Source: UBA7332 sp051657165
GTDB lineage: Bacteria > Bacteroidota > Bacteroidia > Bacteroidales > UBA7332
Length of the DNA stretch: 13,273 bases
Assembly: GCA_051657165.1 (NCBI GenBank)
Contig: JBOFKD010000205.1
Location: 1-13,273, forward strand
Reading direction: 5' to 3'
Part shown: piece by piece, positions 1 to 7,318 of the stretch
How positions within the stretch are numbered: position 1 is the stretch's first letter
How the letters are laid out: the number at the start of each line of letters is the position of its first letter
The notes under the pieces: generated by a model
The model's input: only the letters and a program-made list of their open reading frames with translations
What the model was told of the DNA's origin: nothing
Database searches by the model: none
Position numbers and translations under genes: made by a program

Positions 1-60
1 CCCATGCGCATGCGAATACATTCCGATGCGCATGGGCTGTATTTCCGATGCGCATCGGAA
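1..60. repeat. Three 22-bp tandem units with palindromic core
   Basis: The core ATGCGCAT occurs at 4-11, 26-33 and 48-55, exactly 22 bp apart. The flanks vary: CCC..GCG, CCG..GGG and CCG..CGG. The spacers also look alike (AATACATT, CTGTATTT), so these are degenerate tandem units rather than isolated palindromes. The third unit is a perfect 18-bp palindrome at 43-60. The array starts at the window edge and may continue to the left. It lies downstream of the AraC-type gene in a gene-free stretch (1-184); the remainder, 61-184, is AT-rich and shows nothing recognisable. Function is unknown: a protein-binding array or an extragenic palindromic repeat family are both possible. Confidence 0.7.
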
Positions 61-184
61 AAGTAAATCAACCGTATTTCGTAACTAAACCATCCGTATA
101 TAAAAAATAATTCCTCCTTTGCTTCGGCTAACAGATACGGATATCTTTTTACACCCGGGCAGTCCTTTTGAGAAACCCGTTACT

Positions 185-1048
185 TCAGCGTCGTCCTTGA
201 CGATACTTTCCGGGAGTCATATTCATGATTCGCATAAAACGCGAACTGAAGTGAGAGAAAGTATTGTACCCTGTTATAAAAGCAATTTCTGTGATATTCA
301 GATCTGTAGAGTTAAGTAGCTGACAAGCTTTTTCGATACGCAGCCGGTGCATAAATCCGAGAATTGTATAACCGGATCTTTTCTTAAAGGAGCGGCAAAG
401 CGAAGCCGGATTCTGACTGGCAAAAGCAGCTATATGTTCCAGCGTTATATCCTGATCAAAATGTTCGTATAAATACATATACGCGCGCTCAACAGCATTA
501 TACATACCGGGGGCTTTCTCATTTTGCAGATTTCCGGCATTGAGGATAAGTTGCCTGCGCGAATGATCCGAGATTAACAGTTCCATCAACTCAAATAAAT
601 AGCTTATACTGCGAAATCCTTCGCTGTCTTTAAGTATTTTAGCCCGTTCCAGCACCTGCTGAGAAAGAGTCGGAGAATCAAAACAAAAACCTGACCGGCT
701 TTCCTGGATAAACAGGCTCTCTCTGGTGAGTCCGGAAATCCCCTTGTACCACGATAATACCGGATATGGTACATGAATAACCACGCCCGAAGCATCCTCT
801 GAAGCCTGAATAATACCATGCGGAAGGTCACTTCCAAACATAATGACAGCACCCTGGTTTATTTGATGCACTGTGTTGCTGATCAGAAATTCAACTGATC
901 CGCTCTCTATGACTGCTATCTGAAGTGAGTTGTGAAAATGATACTCCGGAGTATTCTCCTTTCCTCTGCTGTGTCTGGACACAATCTTCACCTCAACCAG
1001 TTTCTGACTTTTATCGGATATTGAGTTACGAACAGCTTTCTTGGTCAT
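185..1048 (-). CDS. AraC-family transcriptional regulator
   Basis: A 287-residue protein with the usual two-part AraC layout. The N-terminal part (about residues 30-120) resembles a cupin-type sensor, with EYHFHN near 35-40 and GSDLPHG near 72-78. The C-terminal 98 residues form the double helix-turn-helix: the first lies around DITLEHIAAFASQNPASLCRSF, and the second carries the hallmark ITEIAFITGYNTFSHFSSRF followed by TPGKYR at the end. Length is normal for the family. The ATG at 1048 is the natural start. The gene is divergent from the membrane protein at 1133, and its candidate promoter overlaps a direct repeat, suggesting autoregulation and control of that neighbour (inference). The ligand cannot be read from sequence, and nothing ties it directly to B12. 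No intrinsic terminator with a U-tract was found after the stop. Confidence 0.92.
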   Translation of the reverse strand: MTKKAVRNSISDKSQKLVEVKIVSRHSRGKENTPEYHFHNSLQIAVIESGSVEFLISNTVHQINQGAVIMFGSDLPHGIIQASEDASGVVIHVPYPVLSWYKGISGLTRESLFIQESRSGFCFDSPTLSQQVLERAKILKDSEGFRSISYLFELMELLISDHSRRQLILNAGNLQNEKAPGMYNAVERAYMYLYEHFDQDITLEHIAAFASQNPASLCRSFKKRSGYTILGFMHRLRIEKACQLLNSTDLNITEIAFITGYNTFSHFSSRFMRIMNMTPGKYRQGRR

Positions 1049-1132
1049 CTTGCAAATATTGAGTATATATCTGCAAATATAGATAAGCTATCTGAAAGTC
1101 TGTGCTGTATTTTTGCATAAAAAAACAAATCA
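1049..1132. promoter_or_regulatory. Divergent promoter region with direct repeat
   Basis: This 84-bp intergenic stretch serves both the AraC-type gene (minus) and the membrane protein gene (plus). On the minus strand TATATTTG (1081-1074) matches the Bacteroides -7 consensus TAnnTTTG and would start transcription roughly 20 nt before the AraC ATG. On the plus strand TATTTTTG (1108-1115) matches the same consensus, but leaves only a short leader before the ATG at 1133. No convincing -33 TTG-type element is seen for either. TGCAAATAT is repeated directly at 1051-1059 and 1072-1080, a 21-bp spacing, and AGATA/TATCT arms form a small dyad at 1081-1093. The second repeat lies on the minus-strand -7 element, a plausible place for an autoregulator to bind. 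Confidence 0.5.
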
Positions 1133-1618
1133 ATGAATCAGATGAACCGATATCGTTTTCACACAATACTTCTTATTGTTACAATCTGTGCAGCAATCAA
1201 TTCCGTAATGCTGGAAATTGCAGGCGGATATACATTACTGAATCTTTCTTATGTCACGCTGGTTTGGATCCACATAGCTGTCACCACTTTATTTCTGGCA
1301 GGAATTGTATATCATATCAGTCTCTATCCGGCATTTATACGAAACAGGAAGAGGACTTCCCGGAAGCAGCGAGTTACGAAAATTCTCTTTGTATTGTTTT
1401 TGCTCACAACACTCACAGGTTTCGTATCTATGTTCTTATTTATGACCGGACATGATCATAATCCATTCGGGGGAATACACGGAAAAGTAGGTTTAGTTGC
1501 TCTCGTTGCAGCACTACTGCATATCCGTAAAAGGTTCCGCCGCAGACAAACAGCCAACCGGAAGCAAAACACAATCAGAAAGCACCAATCAGAAGGATCA
1601 GTATGCAGAGAAGTGTAA
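1133..1618 (+). CDS. Small four-helix membrane protein, putative b-type heme protein
   Basis: A 161-residue protein with about four hydrophobic helices: residues 8-30, 41-63, 82-104 and 114-133. A basic loop lies between helices 2 and 3, and a very basic, polar C-terminal tail follows helix 4. Helix 2 carries H47 and H61, and helix 4 region carries H116 and H130; both pairs are 14 residues apart. That is the arrangement expected for bis-His heme ligation in cytochrome b561-like or DUF4405-like membrane proteins. Heme binding is inferred, not shown. The ATG at 1142 (residue 4) is an alternative start. The gene is divergent from the AraC-type regulator, and its last 44 bp overlap the end of cbiB, which converges on it. 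A link to B12 metabolism is not evident; an electron-transfer role is possible but speculative. Confidence 0.7.
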   Translation: MNQMNRYRFHTILLIVTICAAINSVMLEIAGGYTLLNLSYVTLVWIHIAVTTLFLAGIVYHISLYPAFIRNRKRTSRKQRVTKILFVLFLLTTLTGFVSMFLFMTGHDHNPFGGIHGKVGLVALVAALLHIRKRFRRRQTANRKQNTIRKHQSEGSVCREV

Positions 1619-2501
1619 CGCGGATATTTATAGTGCATGCGGTGCAGAAATCTCCGTGTGTGACCACACGGGCATTCTCTCCGATATAAGGTTTCTCAAC
1701 TATTTTTCCGTGATAACTGTTCGGTCCGCCCATCTTACAATCCAGAATACCGGCCAGTGCCGATTCGGGATATCCGGAATTAGGGCTTGCGTGTGCTGAT
1801 CCGTAACGACGAATAAACCGTAAGGCCCGGAGTTTACCGGAAACAATCACCATCAGTAGAGCAGTGAGGCGGGCCGGAATGAAATTTGCCAGATCATCCA
1901 GCTTTGCAGAAGCAAAACCAAACTCCCGATACCGGTCATTCTTATAACCGACCATTGAATCAAGTGTATTAATCATTTTATATGCCATCATTGCGGGAAT
2001 CCCTCCGATTGCAAAATAAAAGAGCGGAGCCACCACTCCATCACTCAGATTCTCCGACAACGTTTCGAGTGTAGCTATCCGTATTTGTGATCCCGAAAGC
2101 TGGTTTGTGTCGCGTCCTACGATCCAGCTTAATTGTTGGCGGGCTCCATCTGTATCATCGGTAAGAAGTTTCGCCTCTACTTTCCAGGCTTCGTCCAGCA
2201 GGGAACGGTTACTAAGACCGTAGAAAAAGAAAACAGATACCAGCAGGATATGAAGCCACTGATAGTCCCGTGTAATCTTCATCAGAACAAAAAAGAATAA
2301 TGCTGTAACGGCTACCAGCAGTAAGGTCATAAGAGATCCCTTAAGTTTCCGGTAATTCCCCCTATTCCAGATTCGGTCAAAAAATGCAATCATACGGCCG
2401 AACAAACGAACCGGATGCGGCAATGTATAAGGATCCCCCACAAAAGAGTCCAGCATGCTTCCTATTAAAACGGGAGCTGCCTGATATAAGTCAATATTCA
2501 T
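1575..2501 (-). CDS. cbiB: Adenosylcobinamide-phosphate synthase CbiB
   Basis: CbiB is an integral membrane enzyme that joins the (R)-1-amino-2-propanol (phosphate) arm to adenosylcobyric acid, giving adenosylcobinamide (phosphate). The protein has 308 residues, normal for the family. Family blocks visible are GDPYTLPHPVRLFGR (about 22-36), SENLSDGVVAPLFY, NTLDSMVGYKNDRYREFG with the following DDLANFIPARLTAL, and the C-terminal SAHASPNSGYPESALAG block with GGPNSYHG. Hydrophobic helices sit at the N-terminus, at about residues 57-95 and at the C-terminal end. It is the last gene of the operon, 12 bp after cobD, which makes its aminopropanol phosphate substrate. Its 3' end overlaps the opposite-strand membrane protein by 44 bp, with no clear terminator between them. 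Confidence 0.96.
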   Translation of the reverse strand: MNIDLYQAAPVLIGSMLDSFVGDPYTLPHPVRLFGRMIAFFDRIWNRGNYRKLKGSLMTLLLVAVTALFFFVLMKITRDYQWLHILLVSVFFFYGLSNRSLLDEAWKVEAKLLTDDTDGARQQLSWIVGRDTNQLSGSQIRIATLETLSENLSDGVVAPLFYFAIGGIPAMMAYKMINTLDSMVGYKNDRYREFGFASAKLDDLANFIPARLTALLMVIVSGKLRALRFIRRYGSAHASPNSGYPESALAGILDCKMGGPNSYHGKIVEKPYIGENARVVTHGDFCTACTINIRVTLLCILILLIGAF

Positions 2502-2513
2502 CAGCCAATCAGT

Positions 2514-3539
2514 TTAGATGTGTTGCATCAAAATTTCACGCAGAGCCTGTATCAGTTCTCTGTTTTCGGCAGCCGACTGAGCTGCTATACGGATATGAGA
2601 GTCGGACAAACCCCGAAAGTTGGATGCATCGCGAATCAGTATACCATATTGCTCGGCCAGTATTTGTTTGCACTTAGCAGCTTTCATATTCTCCAGTTCA
2701 CATAGAAAAAAATTACAGGCTGACTCAATCACACGAATCCCCGGCAGATGGGAGATTTGTTGTTGCAGAAAAAGAGATTCATCATGCAATTCGCGCACAG
2801 AAGGGTGAAGTTCATCATAATGGTTCATGATATATGCCCCGGCTTCAAGTGCCAGTGCATTTACACTCCAGGGCGGACGCATATCTGTCAGACGTGTTAT
2901 GAGTGATGGATGAGCGATGATATAGCCCAGACGCAAACCGGGAATAGCAAATGCTTTGGTCAGCGAATGCACTGTAATCAGATTCTTAAAAACATGTCCC
3001 TGAGAAGAGGCCGAAAGCGGATTACAGAGATGAGCATACGCCTCGTCAATCACAAAAGTTGTATGCGGAGAGCTCTGACAATGTTCATCAATCACTGAAC
3101 GCGAAAGATAACTCCCGTCCGGATTATTCGGATTACCAAGCCACACCGTATTGTAAGCCGAAAATGATTCCAGCCCGAAATCTGTGATCGGATGGAAATG
3201 AAGTCTGTGATTATGAAGCCGGCAGCCATCTTCGTATTCTGCAAAAGCCGGAGTACAGATCGCCGTACATGCACCCTGAAACAGATGGGCAATCAGATAA
3301 AAAGCTTCAGCCGATCCATTCGTTATCAGCACATGAGAGGTCGTTACTCCATGGTGCGCAGCCAGAAGCTGAGTCAGCTCTTTCGCATTCGGATCAGGAT
3401 AGTTTGTGATCAGATGCAGACATCCCTTCAGATGGTTCTGAATCAGATCAGCCCGATGATTAAATGCGATATTAGAACTAAAATCTATTCTGATTTTATC
3501 CCCGTAATCCTGTAAATTATTTCCGTGTCCGTTAATCAT
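2514..3539 (-). CDS. cobD: Threonine-phosphate decarboxylase CobD
   Basis: A PLP-dependent class I/II aminotransferase-fold enzyme. In this operon it most likely decarboxylates L-threonine-O-3-phosphate to (R)-1-amino-2-propanol phosphate, the linker that CbiB uses. From the ATG at 3539 it is 341 residues. Visible are NGSAEAF (about 74-80, phosphate-binding region), GNPNNPDG (135-142), VIDEAYAH with D165 and Y168, the PLP lysine K195 in SLTKAFAIPG, and GLRLGY with R203. A longer frame is open upstream to 3590, but the ATG at 3539 forms an ATGA overlap with the cobQ stop and gives a normal N-terminus, so it is preferred. Histidinol-phosphate aminotransferase is a close relative and the main alternative by sequence alone; the neighbours argue strongly for CobD. 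Confidence 0.93.
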   Translation of the reverse strand: MINGHGNNLQDYGDKIRIDFSSNIAFNHRADLIQNHLKGCLHLITNYPDPNAKELTQLLAAHHGVTTSHVLITNGSAEAFYLIAHLFQGACTAICTPAFAEYEDGCRLHNHRLHFHPITDFGLESFSAYNTVWLGNPNNPDGSYLSRSVIDEHCQSSPHTTFVIDEAYAHLCNPLSASSQGHVFKNLITVHSLTKAFAIPGLRLGYIIAHPSLITRLTDMRPPWSVNALALEAGAYIMNHYDELHPSVRELHDESLFLQQQISHLPGIRVIESACNFFLCELENMKAAKCKQILAEQYGILIRDASNFRGLSDSHIRIAAQSAAENRELIQALREILMQHI

Positions 3540-4996
3540 AATTGCAATGTTTGATAGATATAGTCCATGTCTGAATGTGTTCGTACCCAATCAGCCAGAC
3601 GATTGTAATTTTCTTCTTTGCGTGCCTGATAATCTACCATCGAATCCACTTCGTGAGTAACCTGAGAAAGGATTGCCCGAAGAACATCCGTATTATCCAG
3701 TACACCGTGAATATAAGTTCCCCAGGTACGTTCGTTCAGATAATAGCCTTCTGTTTCGCCATTATCCAGCCGGGCAAACGGCGATGTTGTAGGTGTTTCC
3801 CCTGCATGAATTTCATAGCCTGTCCCTCCTCCTTCGCCATGAAGCATCGAGAAACGGCACTGACGGGTTTGTTTCCCTTCGCCCATCGTTGTGGATACCG
3901 GGAAAATACCGAGTCCGGGCATTGACTCAACATCCCCTTCAATATGAAGCGGATCGTGAATCCATTCTCCCATCATCTGAAATCCTCCACAAATACCGTA
4001 AAGCGGCTTTCCTTTTTTATGGTGTTTAAGAATCGCATTAGCCATCCCGTTCTGACGGATAAATCCAAGATCCGAGATCGTATTTTTTGAACCTGGAATA
4101 ATCACGATATCCGCCTGTTCGATTTCACGGGGGTAGCGTGCATAATAAACCTGCACATCAGGCAATTGATCCAGCATATTAAAATCCGTAAAGTTAGACA
4201 TATGACGAAGCAGAACAACAGCAACTTTAACCATACGCTCGTCTTCTGCCTCCGTTTTACGTTCTATGCACACGGAATCTTCCTGTTCGATAAAAATATC
4301 CTGAAAGTAAGGAATCACTCCTACTACCGGAATACCAGTCAGTTCAGCCAGCATACGCCGGCCTTCGGTAAAGAGATTAATATCACCGCGGAATTTATTA
4401 ATAATAATTCCTTTTATAGCCTTACGTTCCTCTTCAGGCAACAGCATCACCGAACCGTACACACTGGCAAACACCCCTCCCTTATCAATATCGGCAATCA
4501 GGTAAGTCGCTGCTCCGGCATAAAGAGCCATACGCATATTCACAATATCTTTGTCCCACAAATTCATCTCAGAAATACTGCCGGCACCTTCAAGCACAAC
4601 CGGATTGTATTTTTCACTCAGACGGTCAAAAGCTTTTGTCACCTCAGCAAAAAGCTCATCGCGATCTGTTTTCATAAAATATTCGGAAGCACTCTTGTTT
4701 CCGACAGGCTTCCCGTTTAGAACTACCTGAGAGGTGGTATAATTGGTTGGTTTCAGCAAAACAGGATTCATCTCCACCATACATTCAATGCCACAGGCCT
4801 CTGCCTGAACAGCCTGAGCGCGTCCGATTTCCAGCTGATCCTTTGTCGCATAACTGTTGAGCGACATATTCTGAGCTTTGAATGGTGCAGGGCTGTAGCC
4901 GTCTTGCAGAAATATGCGGCAGAAAGCAGCATTGATGACAGACTTACCTACATCGGAGCCTGTGCCGACGAACATAATGGGTTTTAATGTCTTCAT
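3536..4996 (-). CDS. cobQ: Cobyric acid synthase CobQ (CbiP)
   Basis: A glutamine-dependent amidotransferase that amidates side chains b, d, e and g of adenosylcobyrinic acid a,c-diamide to give adenosylcobyric acid. The 486-residue protein is full length. The N-terminal ATP-binding domain has the P-loop-like GTGSDVGKS (about 11-19), then APFKAQNMSLNSY and the EIGRAQAVQAEAC block. The C-terminal class I glutaminase domain has the nucleophile C336 in GICGGFQMMG and H430 in TYIHGVLDN. It overlaps both neighbours by 4 bp in ATGA junctions: its ATG with the cobC stop, and its TGA with the cobD start. This suggests translational coupling and fixes both starts. Its partner upstream in the pathway, CbiA/CobB, is not in this window. 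Confidence 0.97.
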   Translation of the reverse strand: MKTLKPIMFVGTGSDVGKSVINAAFCRIFLQDGYSPAPFKAQNMSLNSYATKDQLEIGRAQAVQAEACGIECMVEMNPVLLKPTNYTTSQVVLNGKPVGNKSASEYFMKTDRDELFAEVTKAFDRLSEKYNPVVLEGAGSISEMNLWDKDIVNMRMALYAGAATYLIADIDKGGVFASVYGSVMLLPEEERKAIKGIIINKFRGDINLFTEGRRMLAELTGIPVVGVIPYFQDIFIEQEDSVCIERKTEAEDERMVKVAVVLLRHMSNFTDFNMLDQLPDVQVYYARYPREIEQADIVIIPGSKNTISDLGFIRQNGMANAILKHHKKGKPLYGICGGFQMMGEWIHDPLHIEGDVESMPGLGIFPVSTTMGEGKQTRQCRFSMLHGEGGGTGYEIHAGETPTTSPFARLDNGETEGYYLNERTWGTYIHGVLDNTDVLRAILSQVTHEVDSMVDYQARKEENYNRLADWVRTHSDMDYIYQTLQL

Positions 4997-5547
4997 AGAG
5001 TTATATAATTGTAACTGTTGTTTTCTATTTTAATTACTTCGCCATAATCCGGCTTTACATCAAATGCCTGATCGATCGTCACCAGTCCCAGAGCTACAAG
5101 AAAGGCACGAACGGGTCCGGCATGTGTGACAATTACGACAGCCCCTTCCGGTGGTATTTGCTCTTTAATAAATTGAGAAATACGCCCGATCAGCATCCGG
5201 AAAGATTCACCTTCCGGTGGTAACTGATTCAAATAATCATCAAACCATGCTTTACCTTCAACGGTTTCATAAATCTCATTCCAGGTAAGCAACTCCCATT
5301 CACCGAAGTTAGTCTCCATCAGCCGGCTATCTGTCTGATAGGATTCCTGTAAAACAGAAGCTAATAGCCGGCAACGGGTAAGCGGACTTGATATAAGTTT
5401 GTCAAACCTGACACCTGCCAGCTTCTGCTTCACTCGATTTGCCACAGAACCGAAGTCAGAACTAAGCGCCACATCACTCTGTCCGTAACATATGCCCTCC
5501 ATACCCCCGACAGGAGTATGTCGCACCAGATAAATCACATTTCCCAT
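4993..5547 (-). CDS. cobC: Alpha-ribazole phosphatase, histidine phosphatase family
   Basis: CobC removes the 5'-phosphate from alpha-ribazole phosphate or adenosylcobalamin phosphate during nucleotide-loop assembly. From the first ATG (5547) it has 184 residues. The catalytic motif is LVRHT, with R9 and the nucleophile H10, followed by ICYGQSDVALS. R58 lies in SSPLTRCR, an acidic segment METNFGEWE (E78/E83) follows, and the second histidine H142 is in VTHAGPVRAF. A frame is open upstream to a TTG at 5559, but the ATG at 5547 already precedes the motif by eight residues. This start overlaps the end of cobS by 13 bp; a GTG at 5538 overlapping the cobS stop is another possibility. The context between cobS and cobQ supports the B12 role. 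A second, more canonical RHG-type phosphatase lies at 10301-10876. Confidence 0.92.
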   Translation of the reverse strand: MGNVIYLVRHTPVGGMEGICYGQSDVALSSDFGSVANRVKQKLAGVRFDKLISSPLTRCRLLASVLQESYQTDSRLMETNFGEWELLTWNEIYETVEGKAWFDDYLNQLPPEGESFRMLIGRISQFIKEQIPPEGAVVIVTHAGPVRAFLVALGLVTIDQAFDVKPDYGEVIKIENNSYNYITL

Positions 5548-6299
5548 AATTTCGAACAAAACAGGTAAGAAAGAAAAATAAGAATCTCCGTAAACTGCTG
5601 CAACGCTCCCAGCGTATCGCCGGTAAAACCCTGTATCCGCCGGTTGAGATAGCTGCGGTACAATAAGAAAAAGAGCGTTGCCGATAATATAGCTGTCCCG
5701 ATAAAAATATATGGCAGAAAAAGCAACGGTATTAATCCAGTTATAATGGCTATCAGCAGCGATTTAACAGAAATCCGGTTTCGCGTATAATCTCCTTTGC
5801 TTGCTTCTGTCCGTGCATAAACACTGGTATTAATCAGAAACAACGGATAAACGCGGCTGAGCGAATGTGCTGAAATCAGTAATACGGGAAATATGGCGGC
5901 ATCTATTGAAACGAAAATTGCAGTTTTCAGCAAAAATAATAAGATAAGAGCAATCACACCAAATGCTCCGATATGACTATCTTTCATAATAGCCAAAATA
6001 CGCTCTTTTGTGTATCCTCCGCCAAATCCGTCAAAGAAATCCGCAAAACCATCCTCATGCATACAACCCGTTATCAGAGCCAGACCTGTGAGTGTACCAA
6101 TCACGGCAACAGGAAGAGTAAAACAAAAGGACAATAGCAGATACAGTAAAGCCCCGAGGCTTCCGGTAATAATCCCAACCAGTGGAAAATAACGGAAACT
6201 TTCCGTCATGATCTGCTCCGAATACGTAAGACGGAACGGTGAAGGCAATCGGGTATAAGAGACGATTGCCGTAAACAGAAGATTCAATTCTCGTTTCAT
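5535..6299 (-). CDS. cobS: Adenosylcobinamide-GDP ribazoletransferase CobS
   Basis: CobS is the membrane-bound cobalamin-5'-phosphate synthase, joining adenosylcobinamide-GDP to alpha-ribazole (phosphate). The protein has 254 residues, typical length. The N-terminus has the family-like SYTRLPSPF (14-22). The signature block at about 81-114 is HEDGFADFFDGFGGG followed by a KDSHIGAFG segment, with acidic residues D83, D87 and D90 placed for metal binding. Several hydrophobic helices follow (about 39-80, 112-150, 178-215 and 232-250). It starts at ATG 6299, 16 bp after cobT, and ends inside the start of cobC. Placement between cobT and cobC is the expected order for nucleotide-loop genes. Confidence 0.96.
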   Translation of the reverse strand: MKRELNLLFTAIVSYTRLPSPFRLTYSEQIMTESFRYFPLVGIITGSLGALLYLLLSFCFTLPVAVIGTLTGLALITGCMHEDGFADFFDGFGGGYTKERILAIMKDSHIGAFGVIALILLFLLKTAIFVSIDAAIFPVLLISAHSLSRVYPLFLINTSVYARTEASKGDYTRNRISVKSLLIAIITGLIPLLFLPYIFIGTAILSATLFFLLYRSYLNRRIQGFTGDTLGALQQFTEILIFLSYLFCSKLWEM

Positions 6300-6315
6300 T
6301 ATTAATGCGGTTATT

Positions 6316-7317
6316 CTATTTATCTACCTGAAAAACCTGTGCACTCTCAAAATCAGCCATTTCATTCAGAAATACTATTGACGACTGAATAATGGGATAT
6401 GCCAGAGCTACTCCCGTACCTTCTCCCAACCGGAGATCCAGTTGAAGAACAGGATCGGCCTGAAGATATTCAAGCATCAGCTGATGTCCCTTTTCATTGG
6501 ATGAATGCGTAAAGATGGTGTTATCCAGAATATCGGGTTGCATCTCATAAGCAGCTATAAAAGCCGAAGTTGCAATAAACCCATCAGCAAGAATAAGCAT
6601 GTTCCGTTTTCGGGCTTCAAGTATCCCCCCACATATCATAGCTATTTCAATACCTCCGAAAGTAGCCAGTATTTCAAGAGCTGATGAAGGGTTATATTTT
6701 GCTGCCACAGTTTTCAGCACCTCCAGTTTATGACGTACTCCGGCTTCATTCCATCCGGCGCCACGCCCCACACAGTCCTCCAGTGAATAGCCTGCGAACT
6801 TATGTAGCAACAAGGACGCAGCCGATGTATTACCGATCCCCATCTCTCCGAATCCGATCACATTCGTACCGGCCTCGTATTCATTCTGCACCATTTCACG
6901 ACCTACAGCCATTGCTTTGAGACAAAGCTCCACGCTCATAGCAGGTTCGTACATCATGTTTGCAGTTCCACGCTGTAGTTTGCGGTGTACTATGTTCAGA
7001 TCTTGCGGAAAATCATAATCAACTCCTCCGTCGATAACTTTGAGTTCTATTCCATGCTGACGTGAAAACACATTTATCCCGGCACTCCCTTGCACGAAAT
7101 TCATCACCATCTGGTGAGTTATCTCTTTCGGACAGGGACTAACCCCTTCGTCCGTAATACCATGGTCTGCTGCAAAAACCAGTATTGCCGGTCTGTTGAG
7201 TGAAGGAGTGAGAGTCTGCTGTACTTTAGCAATCTGAAAAGCCAGCTTTTCGAGTTTACCCAACGAACCCAAAGGTTTTGTACGGGTATTTATCTTATGT
7301 AAAATAGCCTGATCCAT
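6316..7317 (-). CDS. cobT: NaMN:DMB phosphoribosyltransferase CobT
   Basis: CobT transfers phosphoribose from nicotinate mononucleotide to 5,6-dimethylbenzimidazole or another lower-ligand base, giving alpha-ribazole 5'-phosphate. The protein has 333 residues, a little shorter at the N-terminus than the enterobacterial enzyme. Diagnostic blocks are KPLGSLG (14-20), FAADHGITDEGVSPCP (48-63), QGSAGINVF, GEMGIGNTSAAS and the C-terminal LRLGEGTGVALAYPI, where E299 matches the expected catalytic glutamate. The gene begins one base after the cobU stop, with no visible Shine-Dalgarno sequence. The choice of lower-ligand base cannot be read from the sequence: many Bacteroidales use bases other than dimethylbenzimidazole, and no dimethylbenzimidazole-forming gene is visible here. 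Confidence 0.97.
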   Translation of the reverse strand: MDQAILHKINTRTKPLGSLGKLEKLAFQIAKVQQTLTPSLNRPAILVFAADHGITDEGVSPCPKEITHQMVMNFVQGSAGINVFSRQHGIELKVIDGGVDYDFPQDLNIVHRKLQRGTANMMYEPAMSVELCLKAMAVGREMVQNEYEAGTNVIGFGEMGIGNTSAASLLLHKFAGYSLEDCVGRGAGWNEAGVRHKLEVLKTVAAKYNPSSALEILATFGGIEIAMICGGILEARKRNMLILADGFIATSAFIAAYEMQPDILDNTIFTHSSNEKGHQLMLEYLQADPVLQLDLRLGEGTGVALAYPIIQSSIVFLNEMADFESAQVFQVDK

Positions 7318-7318
7318 A

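Noticed and set aside
1..60. CRISPR array
   Set aside because: The 22-bp period leaves no room for repeat-plus-spacer units, the spacers resemble each other, and no cas gene is present.
43..60. Intrinsic terminator for the AraC-type gene
   Set aside because: The 18-bp palindrome has no U-tract after it on the minus strand and lies about 125 bp past the stop.
113..120. AAAGGAGG on the minus strand as a ribosome binding site
   Set aside because: No start codon follows at a suitable distance; the nearest ATG (93) opens a frame of only two codons.
1102..1455. 117-codon open frame overlapping the membrane protein gene
   Set aside because: Its translation is Cys/His-rich without pattern, while the alternative frame from 1133 gives four clear hydrophobic helices with paired histidines.
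3540..3590. Longer cobD start at 3590
   Set aside because: The extra 17 residues are coded inside the end of cobQ. The ATG at 3539 forms an ATGA junction and gives the normal start of the family.
4166..4720. 184-codon open frame on the plus strand
   Set aside because: It lies wholly antisense to cobQ, whose motifs and length are complete. The translation is rich in His, Asn and Thr with no recognisable domain, as expected from a shadow frame.
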